The notes under the pieces: generated by a model
Database searches by the model: none
Seen by the model: the letters and a program-made list of their open reading frames with translations, nothing else
What the model was told of the DNA's origin: nothing
Assembly: GCF_000247695.1 (NCBI RefSeq)
Contig: NW_004624734.1
Coordinates: 8,489,237 to 8,553,236, forward strand
Length of the DNA stretch: 64,000 nt
DNA from: Heterocephalus glaber
Lineage: Eukaryota; Chordata; Mammalia; Rodentia; Bathyergidae
Reading direction: 5' to 3'
Position numbers and translations under genes: made by a program
Shown: positions 11,966 to 24,122 of the stretch, piece after piece
Position numbering within the stretch: position 1 is the first letter of the stretch
How the letters are laid out: every line of letters starts with the position of its first letter

Positions 11966-12822
11966 ACTATGAGCTACTTTAGATGAGTGGTCAGCAGGCT
12001 TCTCTGGAGAGCTGGCACTTGAGCCTGCACGGCAGGAGAGGCTGCAGGACAGGGGCGACGGGTGACTGAGCTGGCCAGCCCGGGCTTGACAGTCTTACAG
12101 CTCTGCACAGCTCTGCCGGCTCCTTGTGAAAGGACCTCCCTCCCCAAAGGCACAGAGGGGCCCCAGGCAAATCCCACAGGAGTGAGGGCCCCAGACACCC
12201 CAGGGAGACACAGCCCAGGGCCTTTCTTTATGAGGTGGCTGCCAGTTAGCAGCTCTGCTGAAGCTGGCTCCCTTTCTTAGAGAGCCCGAGGCCCTAGGGA
12301 CGTCCTGCCCGAGGCCACAGCCCTGTGGAGCTCAGTGGTGAAGCCCAGGAGGCCAGGCTCATTTTACACAAAAACAGCAGCAGCAGTAGCCTGTGCCTGT
12401 GGATCTGAGCCCTCGGGCTATCTGCGGAAGCATGAAGCACAGCCAGGCCTGACCATGGCCTCATGCCGGCTGGCTGGCGGCTGTCCCCCCACCCCCATCA
12501 ACATATGTCCCCTCCACCACATCTCCAGGAAGCTGTAGGAGAAGAATAAACAAGCCCACAATAATCCACGCACAGCAGGGCAGCAGATAGCACAGCAGGG
12601 CCTGAGGCCCACTGCTGGCTCCTAGTGCAGGGTCTCCAGGGCATGGACAGCTAACTGGGACCTGAGAGATGAGGGCTGGGGGCAGATGAAGGGAAGACCA
12701 GGCAGTAGGGGGTCCAGGACTGACAAGGTGAACATCGCACTGGGGTGGGTACACCGGATGTTAAGATACTGACACTGTCCTGCTCCATCACTTTGCCTCC
12801 TGCCCCTGGACCCCCCACCATG
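11966..12822. other. Intergenic, nothing recognised
   Basis: No exon, repeat or RNA gene recognised. Confidence 0.6.
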
Positions 12823-13220
12823 AGCTAAATAGTGCCCGACAAAAGTTTTGAAATCCTAGCCCCAATATCTGTGAACATGACCTAACTTGGCCATAGCATC
12901 TTTGCAGACTATTCCCTTAAAATGAGGTCACTGGGGTGGCCCTAATCCAATATAACAGTGCCCTAATACAAGGGGAACATTTGGACAGACGCACACCCAG
13001 GCAGAGCGTCATGGGCAGACTAGCACTCTCTGCTCCAAGCCCAGGAGCTGCCAGCGTGGAGAAGGTCTGGGGCAGACCCTTCCCCAGTGTCCTCAGAGGG
13101 CACATGGCCCTGGGCACATCTTGACCTGGTACCTCTGGCCTCAGGCACTGTGAGGCCACGTGTTTCTGTAGCTTAAATCTCTCACTTATGGCACTTTGTT
13201 CTGCCAGCTCCAGTAAACTC
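12823..13220 (+). mobile_element. MLT1-type MaLR LTR fragment
   Basis: The ordered landmarks 'gaaatcctagcccc', 'atctgtgaacatgacc', 'catctttgcaga', 'aaaatgaggtcac' and 'ggccctaatccaatat' are diagnostic of MLT1/MST MaLR LTRs. The far end, 'cactgtgaggccacgtgtttctgtagcttaa', fits the LTR 3' end. It is old and diverged, with no internal retroviral genes. Confidence 0.85.
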
Positions 13221-13279
13221 ACGCGTTCCCCACAATCCAACCAGGAAAGGGGAAACTCCGGGAGGACTAGGAGGCCCCT

Positions 13280-13343
13280 AAGATGCTGCTCTGCTCTACT
13301 CAGTGGTGGGATTACCAGCATGTGCCACCACACTCGGCTCCCA
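13280..13343 (-). mobile_element. B1 SINE fragment
   Basis: 'tgggattaccagcatgtgccaccacac' (seen in pieces) is the reverse complement of the 5' part of a B1/Alu-like SINE derived from 7SL RNA. The copy is partial. Confidence 0.75.
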
Positions 13344-13646
13344 GCTCCTCTTCAGTATAAATGGACAGCCAGGGCTGCTGAACATTTGAGAAAAGCCACT
13401 AACCTGAAAATAAGCTAAGAGGAAAAGAGGCCAAAGATGAGAAGCACAGAAAATGGAAGAACTTATTAAAATTATAATTAAAATCCTATGAGGAAAAAAA
13501 TACGCCACCCATTAAATAAGAACAGTGTGCTTATAAAAATGAAGGAAAATAAGCAGAGCTCCTTTAACACTAAAAATGTCACAACAAAGATTGGGAAGAA
13601 AAACTTTGCAGATCATATATCTGTCTGATATAAAGAACTCTCAAAC

Positions 13647-13672
13647 ATTATTATTATTATTATTAATATTAT
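13647..13672. repeat. (TTA)n microsatellite at the tail of the ID SINE
   Basis: ATT/TTA units directly abut the antisense ID element. This is the usual origin of such a repeat from the SINE A-rich tail. Confidence 0.85.
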
Positions 13673-13750
13673 TTTTGGTACGGGGATCAAACTCGGGACC
13701 TTGTATTTGTGAGGCAGGCAGAGGAACCACTGAGCTAAATCCCTGGCCCT
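13673..13750 (-). mobile_element. ID SINE (tRNA-derived)
   Basis: Reverse complement of an ID body: 'ggtacggggatcaaactcgg' is the B-box side and 'cactgagctaaatccctggcc' is the A-box side (internal pol III promoter). Confidence 0.85.
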
Positions 13751-14204
13751 TCAAACTTACTGATATGGAAACAAATAAATCAGTTAAAAGGCTTGTGACT
13801 GAACAGCCACCTAATCAAGTGAGACAAGTAGTAAAAGAAAGAGATGGAAAGAAATGCAAATTAATGCCACAGCAGGATTCCACTCACACGCATCAGCGCA
13901 GCTGAAATGGAAAAGATTGACCTCATCAAATGCTGACACAAGAGTGAACCCTGGAATTGCGGAAATTGCTGTCAAAATGTAAAATGGGACAGGCAGTTTG
14001 AAAAATTGTTTGGCAGTTTCTTAAAAAGTTAAACATTTACCTACAATATGATACAACCATTCCACTCCAGGGATTTACCAAGACGCAAGGAATGTGCGTC
14101 CACACTCACACCAGAGCATGAACATTCGTAGCAGCTTTCTTGAGAATAATCCCTAAACCAGAAATGACCAGACTCCCATTAACATGAAAGGACAGGCGGA
14201 GGAC

Positions 14205-14575
14205 GTTTACAACCATTGCTAGGGTTTCCATGTCTTCCCAAATTTCGTGTGTTGGAAACCTAATTCTCATAATCATGTGTTAATGGTACTCGAGAGATGG
14301 GCATGATCGGGCCTGAGGGCTCCACCCTTCTGCTTGGATTAATCCACTCATGGGTTAATAGATTAATGGATTATTATGGGAGTGGCTGGGTTGTAAAACA
14401 AATTTTCTCTGGCTCTCATGCTCTGTTTCACCAGGTGACACCCTCTCCTGCGTTAAGGTGACAAAGGGACCCTCACCAGATATTGAGAAGAACCATTTCA
14501 ATGCATTTCTTTTCCTTATAAATTACCCAGCCTCAGGCATTTTGCTATAGCCATAGAGAATAGACTGAGACATCC
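14205..14575 (+). mobile_element. MST/MLT1-type MaLR LTR inserted in the L1
   Basis: 'ttcccaaatttcgtgtgttggaaacctaattc' (seen in pieces), 'gggcctgagggctccaccc', 'ttataaattacccagcctc' and 'gagaatagactgagaca' follow MaLR LTR order. Flanking L1 sequence on both sides shows that it inserted after the L1. Confidence 0.8.
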
Positions 14576-14921
14576 ATTGACTCAACAATAAAAAATAATT
14601 AATTGATACACAGATAAATTTTGAAATAATTACATTGAAAGAAAAACCTAGACCAGAACAAGAGTAAATACTGTCTGATTCCATGTTCACGCAACTCTAA
14701 ATAATGAAGATGAGCCTATAGTGGCAGAAGGTGCCGGGAAGTAGAGGGAGAGAGAGTTACTGAGGGGCCCTAGGATGACAGGTGTTGGCCATTTTGATTG
14801 TGCTAATGGTTTCAAGAATGTATGTGTATATAAAACTCTGCCAAACTTTGCATATTAATGATGTGCAGTTTTGTATATGTCAGTTATACCTCAATAAAGC
14901 TATTTAAAAATATAACTGAAG
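14576..14921 (+). mobile_element. Old L1 fragment, right part and 3' end
   Basis: Continues the L1 broken at 14204. The typical 3' end reads 'gtcagttatacctcaataaagc', including an AATAAA at ~14893. Confidence 0.7.
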
Positions 14922-15018
14922 GGCGGGGCATTTAGCTCAGTGGTTTCACTGCCTGCTGTGCAAGCACAAGGTCCTGAGTTGGATCCCCGGTACCAAAAAT
15001 AAAAAAATTAAAAAATAT
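14922..15018 (+). mobile_element. ID SINE with perfect target-site duplication
   Basis: The body 'ggcatttagctcagtggtt' (A box) and 'gagttggatccccggtacc' (B box) is followed by an A-rich tail. The 12-13-base direct repeat ATATAACTGAAGG occurs at 14910-14922 and 15019-15031. This is a textbook target-site duplication and shows a fairly recent L1-mediated insertion into the L1 tail. Confidence 0.92.
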
Positions 15019-15031
15019 ATATAACTGAAGG

Positions 15032-15707
15032 TTGAATTTTCAAAAGAAGAAAGGGGAGATATTAAAAAATGTTCCCAGAAGAAGTAAATGGAGGAGGAAA
15101 AGGCATAGGAGGAGAGGAGGGGAACAATGACGAATAGGAGTTGAAAAAAAAAATCCTGAGGGTTAAGAGTCTCAGTCTAGCTGATTCAAAGTTTGAAGAT
15201 AGGAGTTCCAGAAAAAGGAAACAAAAGCAAATGAAAGGGAAGAGCTTGTCCAGGAAATAATAAATGTGACCTCATTTGGGCAAAAGGTCTTTGTAGGTGT
15301 GATGGAAGTTTTGAGATGAGAAGATTGTTCTGGATTATGGGTGTGGGCCCCACTCCCATACACTCCTCCTAAACAGAGGGAGGGAGAGATTCCGCCCACA
15401 TGGAGGCAGAGCCACCAAAAGGATGCAAAGATGGGTGTGACATGGCCAGAACCTGGGGGACTCCAGGAGCCCCGGGGGCCACCAGAGCGGAAAGGCCGGA
15501 AAACATGTTTCTGTTGTTTCCAGCAGCCAAGTCGGGGTCCTTTGCTCCAGCAGCCCCAGGTCAGCAACACAGAGCCCCAGTTGTGTTCCGTGCCTGGCTG
15601 TGCTATTGCCTGGGTCACGTGGGCGCACTGACATGACATGACAGCTGATAGCTAATGCAGACTAATGTTATATAACCGTATTGGGAGAACAGGAGAGGAA
15701 GCAAGCG

Positions 15708-15710
<3 letters not shown>
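15032..15710. other. Intergenic, nothing recognised
   Basis: Unique-looking sequence. Antisense frames of up to 155 codons lack any recognisable domain. Confidence 0.55.

Positions 15711-15744
<34 letters not shown>
15711..15744. repeat. (CA)17 microsatellite
   Basis: Pure CA run followed by TGCGCGCGTGCA, an alternating purine-pyrimidine extension. Confidence 0.95.
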
Positions 15745-15746
<2 letters not shown>

Positions 15747-16310
15747 CGCGCGTGCACTTGCCCCTGGCAGTGAGTGGCAGCAGAAGCTTGGAGGCCTGTG
15801 GCTTGGAGGGTAGCGCCAGCAGGACAGATGAAAAGGTCCCAGCATGGCCGCGGTGGCAGCGTGGGACTGAGGCCTGGCACATGGGATCCTATGCAGGGAG
15901 GAGCAGGGACATTTCTGCTTTCATTTGACACATGTGACATTTGAATTGCTTGGATGAGTATGGGCTTTTGATAAAAATAAAAGTTTATTTAAAGAAAAGG
16001 AGCCAGACTTCCTGAACCCTTCATCTCCTGGTATAACTAGCCCGGTGGTGGCAAGCGTGGGGTGTGTTGTGGGAACAGCTCCAGGAGGCGCTGGGGCAGG
16101 CACTGCAGCAGGCAGCAGCAGGGGGTGAGGGGATTTGCTACCCTCAGGCAGGCTGGGCGGAGAACCTCAGAGAGCCTTCCCCATAGAGAGGCCCACACCC
16201 AGCTGGGAGAGGCTGGAGAACAGAAAGATTCCTTCCAACTGAGGGACCTCTGGAGAAGTGGCGCCGAGACTTGCTAGAAGCCGGGGCTTGTTGTGTGCAA
16301 AGACATGCAG

Positions 16311-16427
16311 AGCCGAGCTGAGTGTTGTGGCACATGCCTGTAACCTCAGCACTTGGGAGGCTGAGGCAGGAGGATCGCCAGTTTGAGGCCAACCTGGGAT
16401 ACACAGTAAGACCTTGTCTCAAAAAAG
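16311..16427 (+). mobile_element. B1 SINE (7SL-derived)
   Basis: 'ggcacatgcctgtaacctcag', 'gggaggctgaggcaggaggatcgcc', 'gaggccaacctggg' and 'cttgtctcaaaaaa' (seen in pieces) give a near full-length B1 with its internal pol III promoter. Together with the ID SINEs, it points to a rodent. Confidence 0.92.
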
Positions 16428-17845
16428 GAGAGTTTCATGCCAAGCACAGAGAGCTGCACATTCAGAGGCTGGGGTGTGGCATGGGACGTCTGCAGGGAGT
16501 GGGTGGCACGGGCATGTCTCTCTGTGTCGGCCACCGTTTCCTGTCGGAGTCTGAGAGGCAGGAAGGCTTCCCCAGGCTCTTACACTGGGGCGCATGCAGG
16601 TGGCCGGGACTCCCCAGGGCCAGAGATGGGGGGAGGAGCACCCCAGAGCCCGTCCCTGAGGAAGGCAGCAGCCGGACTGGGGCAGCACAGTGTCAGGTGC
16701 CCTTCTGGGCACATCACCAGGTGTCCACTGAGGCAGCAGCCGTGCCCACAGAGCAGCTCCAAGACAGTCTGGGGCACCATTGCTGGTTGTGTGCCATCCA
16801 AGCCCCTCTAGGGTAGCCCGGCAGAGCGGACTCTCACAGGCGGGGGCGGGGGGGGGCAGGCTTGGCTGTGTGGACCTGCCTTTGTCTCCTTGGCTGTCTC
16901 TTGCTCTTGGTATCCATATGCCCAGGGGCGGGGGGACAATGTTCATTCATTTGTTCATTCATCCAGCATCTGCTCACTTCGCATTTCTCTTCTGCCAGGC
17001 CCAGAGTCAACCTCCACAGTGTGATCTGATTTTACTTTTGCTCCCATTAGATTGCTCACAATGTCCCCACATAAACCCTGGGTTCACAAAAGTGACCCCT
17101 GGGAAAAGAAAGGTCACTCTCTCATTTTCTGAATCATTCTGGGATGGAAAGAGAGCCTAGCTCGGTGCCCTGATGTGTGGCCGCCCCCCCCCCGCCCCCC
17201 ATGGTCTCTGCTGCTTGGGGGGCCCTTGCTGTTTCTGGCAACGGAGAACCTTGGGCCAGGCTCCCACCCTAACCTCCTCGGGTTCGTGACAGGGCCATTT
17301 TTAGAAAGGTGGCATCTATTAATGGAGCAGGAATAACAGGATGTGCTCGCTCAGTGTCACCCCATGTCGGGCTGGTTCCTCCCTACCCCACGCCTCCCAG
17401 GATGGTTCCTGTCATGTCCCACCAAGCAACAGCGGTCCCCCAATGGGACAAGAAGGGGGAAAGCCCACCCAGGAGGATGGGCTGAGTGGTCTGGGAGGGC
17501 TCTGCCTTGGCAGAGGGAGCTCCTCTCTTTTGGTGCCTCCTCTGCCCACGCCACCCCTTCTGAGACCCTCCCAGCCCCAACCCCGTGCCCATATGAGGGC
17601 CCAGTGCCAGAGACCATGGCTCTTGCCCCCACCTCCTGCTTCCTCCAGGCGGCCTTTTGCAGAGGAGGCCCTCGCCCTGGGCTGCTCTCTGCCCTCTCTG
17701 TACACCGGCTCAACTACTCTAGTGCTGCTGCCTCCCAGGGCTGGCAGGAGGAGGCCTAGGGAGGGACTTGGACAGAAAGTCCCGTCCTGCCTCCCAGGGT
17801 GAGAGGGTTCATTCTGACATCAGAAAAGAGGGATCTGCTCCTGAG
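16428..17845. other. Intergenic, nothing recognised; C/G homopolymer runs
   Basis: Contains a G run at ~16840-16858 and a C-rich run at ~17182-17200. A short 'attcatttgttcattcatc' repeat lies at ~16943-16962. The overlapping 120-175-codon frames have no domain. Confidence 0.55.
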
Positions 17846-17990
17846 TGAGGTCAGTGGATGGGTGGGTTGATGGTGGATGGATGGTGAATGGGTGGGTGGA
17901 TGGATGGTGGATGGGTGGGTGGGTGGATAGTGGATGGGTGGGTGGGTGGATGGATGGATGGTGGGTAAATGGATGGATGGATGGATGAGA
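17846..17990. repeat. (GGAT/GGTG)n simple repeat
   Basis: About 145 bases of imperfect TGGATGGATGGTGGGTGG units. On the - strand they translate as proline/histidine/isoleucine-rich repeats, which explains the long antisense frame covering this area. Confidence 0.93.
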
Positions 17991-19504
17991 ACACAGGGGA
18001 AGTACAAAGTGTAATGGAAAGGGTGCAGATTGGGGTCAGACAGAAACCGGTTCGTGCCATCCGCAGCCTTCCTTTCTCTGCCTACCAGTGTTGATGAATC
18101 AGCATGTGTGTGTGCCACCCTGGGGACAGCGGGTAGCTCAGCTATGGCCTCATCCTCACTGAGCTCACAGGAGGCTTCGGCAACAAGCAAATATGGCATC
18201 CGACACGGTGGGCATCCACGACAGAATCCCCATAGCAGTGAGGGCACCTTCACAGCCATGACGGCGAGAGGTCTCTCGGAGGAGGGGCCACCAAGGCTGT
18301 GACGTGCTGCGTGGGCCCTGGGAGGCGCCACCAGGAGGGAGACGCCCACAGGCAGCTTGTGGTGTCCCCGCCCTACAGCAGGACTGCTGGGTGGTCTGGA
18401 GAGTGTGGTGGGGACGGAGGGCCAAGGGCATGGGACCCAGGGCCTCAGGGTTTTGCTGCCAGTGCGAGCTGCACTGAGGGTGGGGAAAGGTGGTTTGCCT
18501 TCTTGGAAATCCCTCAGGATGGAGCACAGGTCCATGGCTGCCTGAGGGAGGGGATGGCAACTGCAGAGGGGCACAGGGCCTGGCTGGGGACTCACCCTTC
18601 GGCTTGGCACAGGGTGCTGGATCTAGGGGTCTGAATTTGTCCACACCCGGAGAACTGGATACCGCGCAGCATGGGTGGCACTGAGCTAAGTGTTTTAGCG
18701 GATCTGTCCAGCAGCTGTAAGGAGAGTGTGGAGGACGGGTGGGAGTCTGGCAAGGTGGAACCCCCTGGGGTCACTGAGTCCAAACAGGTGGCAGCTGCAG
18801 GGACTTTAGCTCAGGCTGTGGGTCACCCTTAGGCTCAGTTTCCTCATCAGGGTTGTGGCACAATCATTCCCAGATGGGAGCTGGCCACGTGGTGCTGACA
18901 CCTGCAACCTGCAGGACCTGGAGGGGAGCTGAATGTCAGGGGGCAGGGCAGGGGCTGCACTCAGAAAACAGACCTGAAGGTGAATAGAAGGGAAGCTGCT
19001 CAGCAGTGACAGCACCTGCCAGGGCCCCAGCCTGTGGTTCCGGGGGGGCCACCCCCTGCAGAGGAATGCCCCCAAGTGCCATGCATTTAGGGTTCCTGTC
19101 CTGGGGAGGCCGCAACACTTGATTCAGGCTGGATCGGGATTGGTCTGCAGCGCAGCCTGCCGGGAGGAATCTCGGCCTGCCCCTGCCGGGAAGGCGCAGG
19201 CTTGGGCAGACCACAGTGCGGGGTGCAGGCCCAGGGCAAGGTCGGGCCAGGGTGAGGTCCGAGGGGTGACCTCTGCTCCTCCTGGGCCACTCATTAGCCG
19301 GGTGGCCCCAGGCTGCTGACTCAACCTCTCCACCTCCTTCTAAGGCCCGATGGGAACACAGCTGCAGGACCGTCCGCAACACGGGCCGGGGGGGGGGGGA
19401 TGGGGAGGAAGGACATGGGCACTTAGTGGGCAGGAACTCAGTGCCCCCAGGGTCAAAGTGTCCTTCCAGAGCTAGTGAGCCGTGTCTACACCTGTGAATG
19501 AGAG
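17991..19504. other. Intergenic, nothing recognised
   Basis: GC-rich. A G run of about 12 lies at ~19389-19400, and a degenerate MIR-like piece ('cttaggctcagtttcctcatc') lies at ~18829-18849. No exon structure recognised. Confidence 0.5.
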
Positions 19505-20040
19505 AAGAGACGCTGCTGGAGGGACTGAAATGGGGCTGTGCATAGGAATCGTCTGGCTGTTCCTCAAAAAGCTGAGCATAGAGCTAGCACACAACCCAGC
19601 AATACCACTGGATCTACTTCCAAAAGAACTGAAGCAGATACTCAAACAAAGACTTCCACGTGAGGGTTCATAGCAACATTCATCACCAGAAGCAAAAGGT
19701 GCCAACAGCCTGATTGCCTTGAGCAGATAATCGATGCACGGCACAGCGGAATATTACTCAGCCGAGAAAAGGCACAAAACATTGATACATGCTGTAACAT
19801 GGATGTACCTCATGTCTGGCAAAATGAAATAAGCCAGGCATGAAGGCTCACATATATGGTGGCCAGGGCCTGGGATGAAAGGGTGGAGATGACTGTACAA
19901 TGGGGTCCCCTTTGTGGCTAATAAAATGCTCTGGATCTAGCTAGAAGTGATAAAGGCACACAATGTTGTGAATTCCACAAAATTATATGCTGAAAAATGC
20001 ATAGCTATGTGTTGTGCACATTTCTTCTGGAGTTTTTAAC
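19505..20040 (+). mobile_element. Old L1 3' end fragment
   Basis: 'caacccagcaataccactgg', 'gaatattactcagccgag', 'acatggatgtacctcatg' and 'gaaataagccaggcat' are the conserved series of the ORF2-end/3' UTR region in old mammalian L1 (L1M) copies. It is highly diverged. Confidence 0.75.
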
Positions 20041-22364
20041 AGTATGGGATGGGAGGCAGGCTTGTGAGCCACTGCCAGGAAGGGCCACGGTGCAGGAGGG
20101 TGGACCCTCCTGCCAGGCCAGCCCAGCAGCCCTGTGGTCGATTCATCGTTACTCCCACTTTCCCATGGGGAACCTGGCTCCTGCCCAAGTTCCTGCAGGC
20201 TGTGAATGGCAGCACTGTCTTAAAGTCCAAGTCTGTGCCTGTTGTCCAGCCCCTGCCCCTGCCTGAGGCTCTGCTTGTTGCCTCCTGTCAGTGGTCTTAT
20301 CTGAGTCTCACGACCTTTCCTCGGGGGTGACTTCGGGGCCGTGAAGCACGTGGCTGGGCAGGGAGCTTAGGCACAGGGTCACCCCACAGTGAGTGGCCAG
20401 AGGGAAGGAGGACCCCAGCCCGTGGCCAGCTGTAGGGGACCTTCAAGGGCAGGGCCAGCAGTAGCAGTGAGGCCCAGCGGAGAAGCCTGCACAGAGCAGG
20501 GGCTCCTGTGGTGGGCCCATTGGCCTGGGCCGGAGAGTTCAGGGAAGGACATCAGAGAAGAAGCAAGGACAAGCGTCCAGGGACCTGGACACCGGGCAGG
20601 TGAGGGGCCAGCCTGTAGCAGAGGGCCCTCCCCGGGGCCCGCTTCCTTGCTGTGTCTGCCCTGGGCAGGGGCCTGGCTCGCCACCTCCCATGGCCAGTAA
20701 GATGGACCTGGATTTGAGACAGGTAGAGCAGATTGGGTGGGGTCCGTCCTGGGTCCTTCCGAGCTCCCCCACGTCTACTCCCCAAACACTCACCCAGTGA
20801 CCTTGACCTCCCCACGTAGCCCCTGGGAGTCCTTGGAGGAGAAGCTGAAAGCAGGTCCTGTCCCAGCCCAGCTCCAGCACCCAGGGGAGCAACTTCCCCG
20901 AAGCCTGGGCTCCTGACGAAGATGGGGCGGCTCATGCGCTCTAGTTTGGGCATCAGACCACTGCGCGCTGGAGCTGGGGCCATGATGAGGGATCCCGGGC
21001 CTGGGAGGGGGGTAGGCAGAGCCAGCAGTCAGTTCCAGGAGAAGAGGGCAGGAGCTGTGCCAGGAAGCAGGCTGCACACCCGTCTGGCTGAGGATTTCCC
21101 AGCCCAGGAAGCCCGCCGGCCCCAGCACCACCAGGAAGTGAGTGAGTAACCACTGCCTCCCCCACTGGCAGCAGACTTAGGAAGCGAAGCCGGCTGGCTG
21201 TCAGGACCAGGGCTGCTTCCTGCCAGACCATCGACCACCCCCACCAGGGCCAGCGCCTGCCGCCCTCCTCCCAGGGCAGCAGAAGGACAGATGGATGGAC
21301 AGAGGACAGATGGCCTCCAGGCCTCCCCCTCCTCCCCCATCTCTCCTGTGAAGGTTTTTGCACCAGGCATCACTTGGTCGTCACTTGTTTTAAGCAATTA
21401 TTGATTCACAGTCACCACTGAGGCAGGACTGATTATAAAACATGCCAGCCCTGGGGGGAAGCAAATTAACCATCACATCCCAATGTCTTGAGGGTCAAAA
21501 GCCAGCAGTCTCGGAGCTGGGGACTCCCTGTGAAGCCCAGCAGCCACACTGGGCACCTTAGTTCTCTTTCCCCAGCAGGTTCCCCAGGTCCCCCAGCAGG
21601 AAGTCGGGGAGCCCAGAGAGGCTCAAAGCCAGGCTGAAGCGAGGCATGTTCACAGAGACCACACGGTCCCCACCTCAAACGCAGGAGGAAGGCAGGATGT
21701 CATGTCAAACACCACAGACACTGGCAGCCAAGGACCCCATGGCACGCTTTGACTGCACACTCATGGGGAAGATGAAGGGAAGGGAAGGGAAAGACGGGAC
21801 GCGGGTGCCTTTGTCTCCCTGGCCTTCCTCCTCCTCCCTCTCCCCACTACCCCTCCCTCGGTGCTAAGAGAGGTGGTAGAGTTTTCAGTCTGGAAGAGAA
21901 AGCAGCACAGAGCACTCAGTTTCTTGGTTTCCCTGGCCCGGTGAGAAGGAAGCGCACACGCACGAACCAGCTGTGAAATAGGAATTGCGCGACTGCAATG
22001 AGTCCACGCACGAATTAAACACGCTGATGTCTGCATCTAAAGCTAGCATCACGCAACATGGAGACGCGTGCTAAGATTCACGCTAAAAATTTAAATTTTT
22101 AACTTTTCTGTACTTAGAACATTAACAAAACAAAAGAAACAAAACAAAACACCTTGACAAGTCCTGGAGAGAAACCATGGAAGAAAGGACAAAGTCTGAG
22201 AGTTGGATACCTTTAACAGCACTTTTCTCCTGCTTTCTGAAGAAGGGGCCCCACGTTTCCACTTTGTGCTGAGCCCCATAAAGCACGTCCTTGGTCCTCA
22301 GCCTGGCTGTCACCGTGGTGAGGCGCTGAGGGAAGGCCGTGGCCAGAGGGTGTATTAGGCCAAG
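20041..22364. other. Intergenic, nothing recognised
   Basis: GC-rich unique sequence with many overlapping frames of up to 143 codons and no domain or repeat recognised. Confidence 0.5.
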
Positions 22365-22450
22365 TAGCCTCTCTCAGCTTCTGTTCTCTCATCTATAAAA
22401 TGGGGTTAATGGCTTTGTTGGCTGTGAAAATTCAACAGAGTAACCTTGTC
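22365..22450 (+). repeat. MIR SINE fragment
   Basis: 'tctctcagcttctgttctctcatctataaaatgggg' (seen in pieces) is a degenerate MIR 3' region. Confidence 0.7.
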
Positions 22451-24030
22451 GTATGCTTCGAGAAGCTGGCACAGAGCTCACTCCTGTGCTTCAAGGGGTC
22501 AGACTGGGGCACAAGGGCCTGGGCTGGACCCGGCAGCAAGGGTTTAGCTGAATTGTCCCATAGCGAAAACAAAGCACAAAGGATGAGCTAGTCCAGATAG
22601 AGAGGGGTGCATGTTGTCCCTGCGTCCCTAGGAGCCCTTTGACCTGGCTCTGCCCTTGGATAAGGGGTTGGAGTGAGTGTGCTCGTTCGCTCAATCCCAA
22701 CAGCACATTTCCTGGGGCTGTGGGTATCTGATAGATGGACAGGGGTTACCTGGGTGAGTGGATGGATGGAAGGGAAGAAAGATGAGTGGATGGATGGAGA
22801 GATGAACCTGGGGGAGATGGATAAGTACATAGAGGAATGGTTAGATAGGAGTGTAAATAAATGGAACAGTCTTTGTTTTCTAAGACTTAACAGTTCTGCT
22901 CCTGGCAGGACCCAACAGAATGACAGGTGGGTAGATAAAAGGCAGAACTTTTGTGACTTATGGCTCCCAGGGAGAGAAGGCTGCCAGGTGGGGCCACCCA
23001 GAGGTTTGTATGTGGGGACGGACTAACAGCAAGCTGGAGCTGTGCGGTGGGGTGAACACGGTTCCTCACTCTCCCCAAGGGCTGGAGAACCCGAACACTT
23101 CCATGATTCCAGGACGCAGGTGCTGTCCAGCCTTGCTGGTACCTGGCCCCTCGGTGACAGTGACCGGAATGGGAGAGCCCCGGATGGGAAATGGTTGGAA
23201 TGTGAACTCAATCGCTGCCGGAGAACTGACCGGCCCTCAAAACTGAGTCAAAACAGCATTTTTATTTAAAAACAAACAAACTGTGACAATGGTGGGTGGA
23301 GACATGTGAAGATGGACAGCTGTCTTTTGGAGCTTTTCAGCGATATTTACAAAATATCACTGTGGATTCAGGTCTTAGAGGATTTTCATCTCATAGCACA
23401 GAAACTCTCCATGCCCAAGCTGGAAGTGGCTTCCAAAGGCTTCTGTCCTTGCGGGGCTCACAGATGGACCCCCCAGCACAGAGTCCCTCAGCAGTCTGAC
23501 CAGGGCTACAGTCTCTCCTCAGGAGCAAACACACACACAGGCCTCTGTCCACAGACCCAGCCCAGGATCTCCCACATGCTCCAACATGCCAGGGTATAGA
23601 CAAATCAGCTGGGACAACCCAGGACAAACTGGGGCCAAACCTCGGCCCAGACTCAGGTTTACAGCCAAGCCACATCGGCCTCCCAGGTTGCCCCTCAAGC
23701 CTTTCTGGGACTCTGTTTCCCTATCTCTATGATGATGGGATTGGACGCAATCATTGCTTTGTAGACTTGACTCACAGAAGTTCAGGGCAAGGAGAAACAG
23801 CAGGCAGGGCTCTGGCCCTGTCTATTCCCAACTCCTCCCAGCCCACTCCAACTGATCTGCTCTCCTCCGGAAGGAGGATTTTAGGATTTTAAACAAAAAA
23901 GTCCAAGACCAACTCCTGTGTGTCCGGGGAGCCCAGACACGGCTCACCGGAGAACAAAACGGGGAAATGTTTCCAAGTTTGCCACTGATACCCTTGGGAA
24001 GTGCGTGCAGTATTTAAAAAAAAACTCCAG
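22451..24030. other. Intergenic, upstream of BDKRB2; short GGAT-rich stretch
   Basis: Imperfect GGAT units lie at ~22730-22830. The rest shows no recognisable gene or repeat. Confidence 0.5.
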
Positions 24031-24122
24031 GGCCAGGGATTTAGCCCAGTGGTTCCGTCGCCTGTCTCACAAGCACAAGGACCCGAGTTGGATCCCGGTA
24101 CCAAAAAAAAAAAAAGAAAAAA
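24031..24122 (+). mobile_element. ID SINE upstream of BDKRB2
   Basis: 'ggccagggatttagcccagtgg' and 'gagttggatcccggtacc' (seen in pieces), followed by an A-rich tail. The flanking CTCCAG repeats (24025-24030 and ~24126-24131) may be a short target-site duplication. It lies about 0.45 kb upstream of the proposed BDKRB2 promoter. Confidence 0.88.

Larger units (their letters stand above)
13400..14204 (+). mobile_element. Old L1 fragment, left part, interrupted by an ID SINE
   Basis: The sequence matches the ORF2 C-terminal/3' region of an old L1 in degenerate form, with landmarks such as 'aatgccacagcaggattccactcac' and 'caaccattccactccaggg'. It is split by the antisense ID at 13673-13750 and then by the MaLR at 14205-14575, and it resumes at 14576. 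Confidence 0.65.

Noticed and set aside
14922..15018. tRNA gene
   Set aside because: A and B boxes are present but the cloverleaf is lost and an A-rich tail with a target-site duplication follows; it is an ID SINE. The same applies to the other ID copies.
17756..18610. 284-codon open frame on the - strand
   Set aside because: Its C-terminal part is the translation of the GGAT/GGTG simple repeat, and the rest has no domain.
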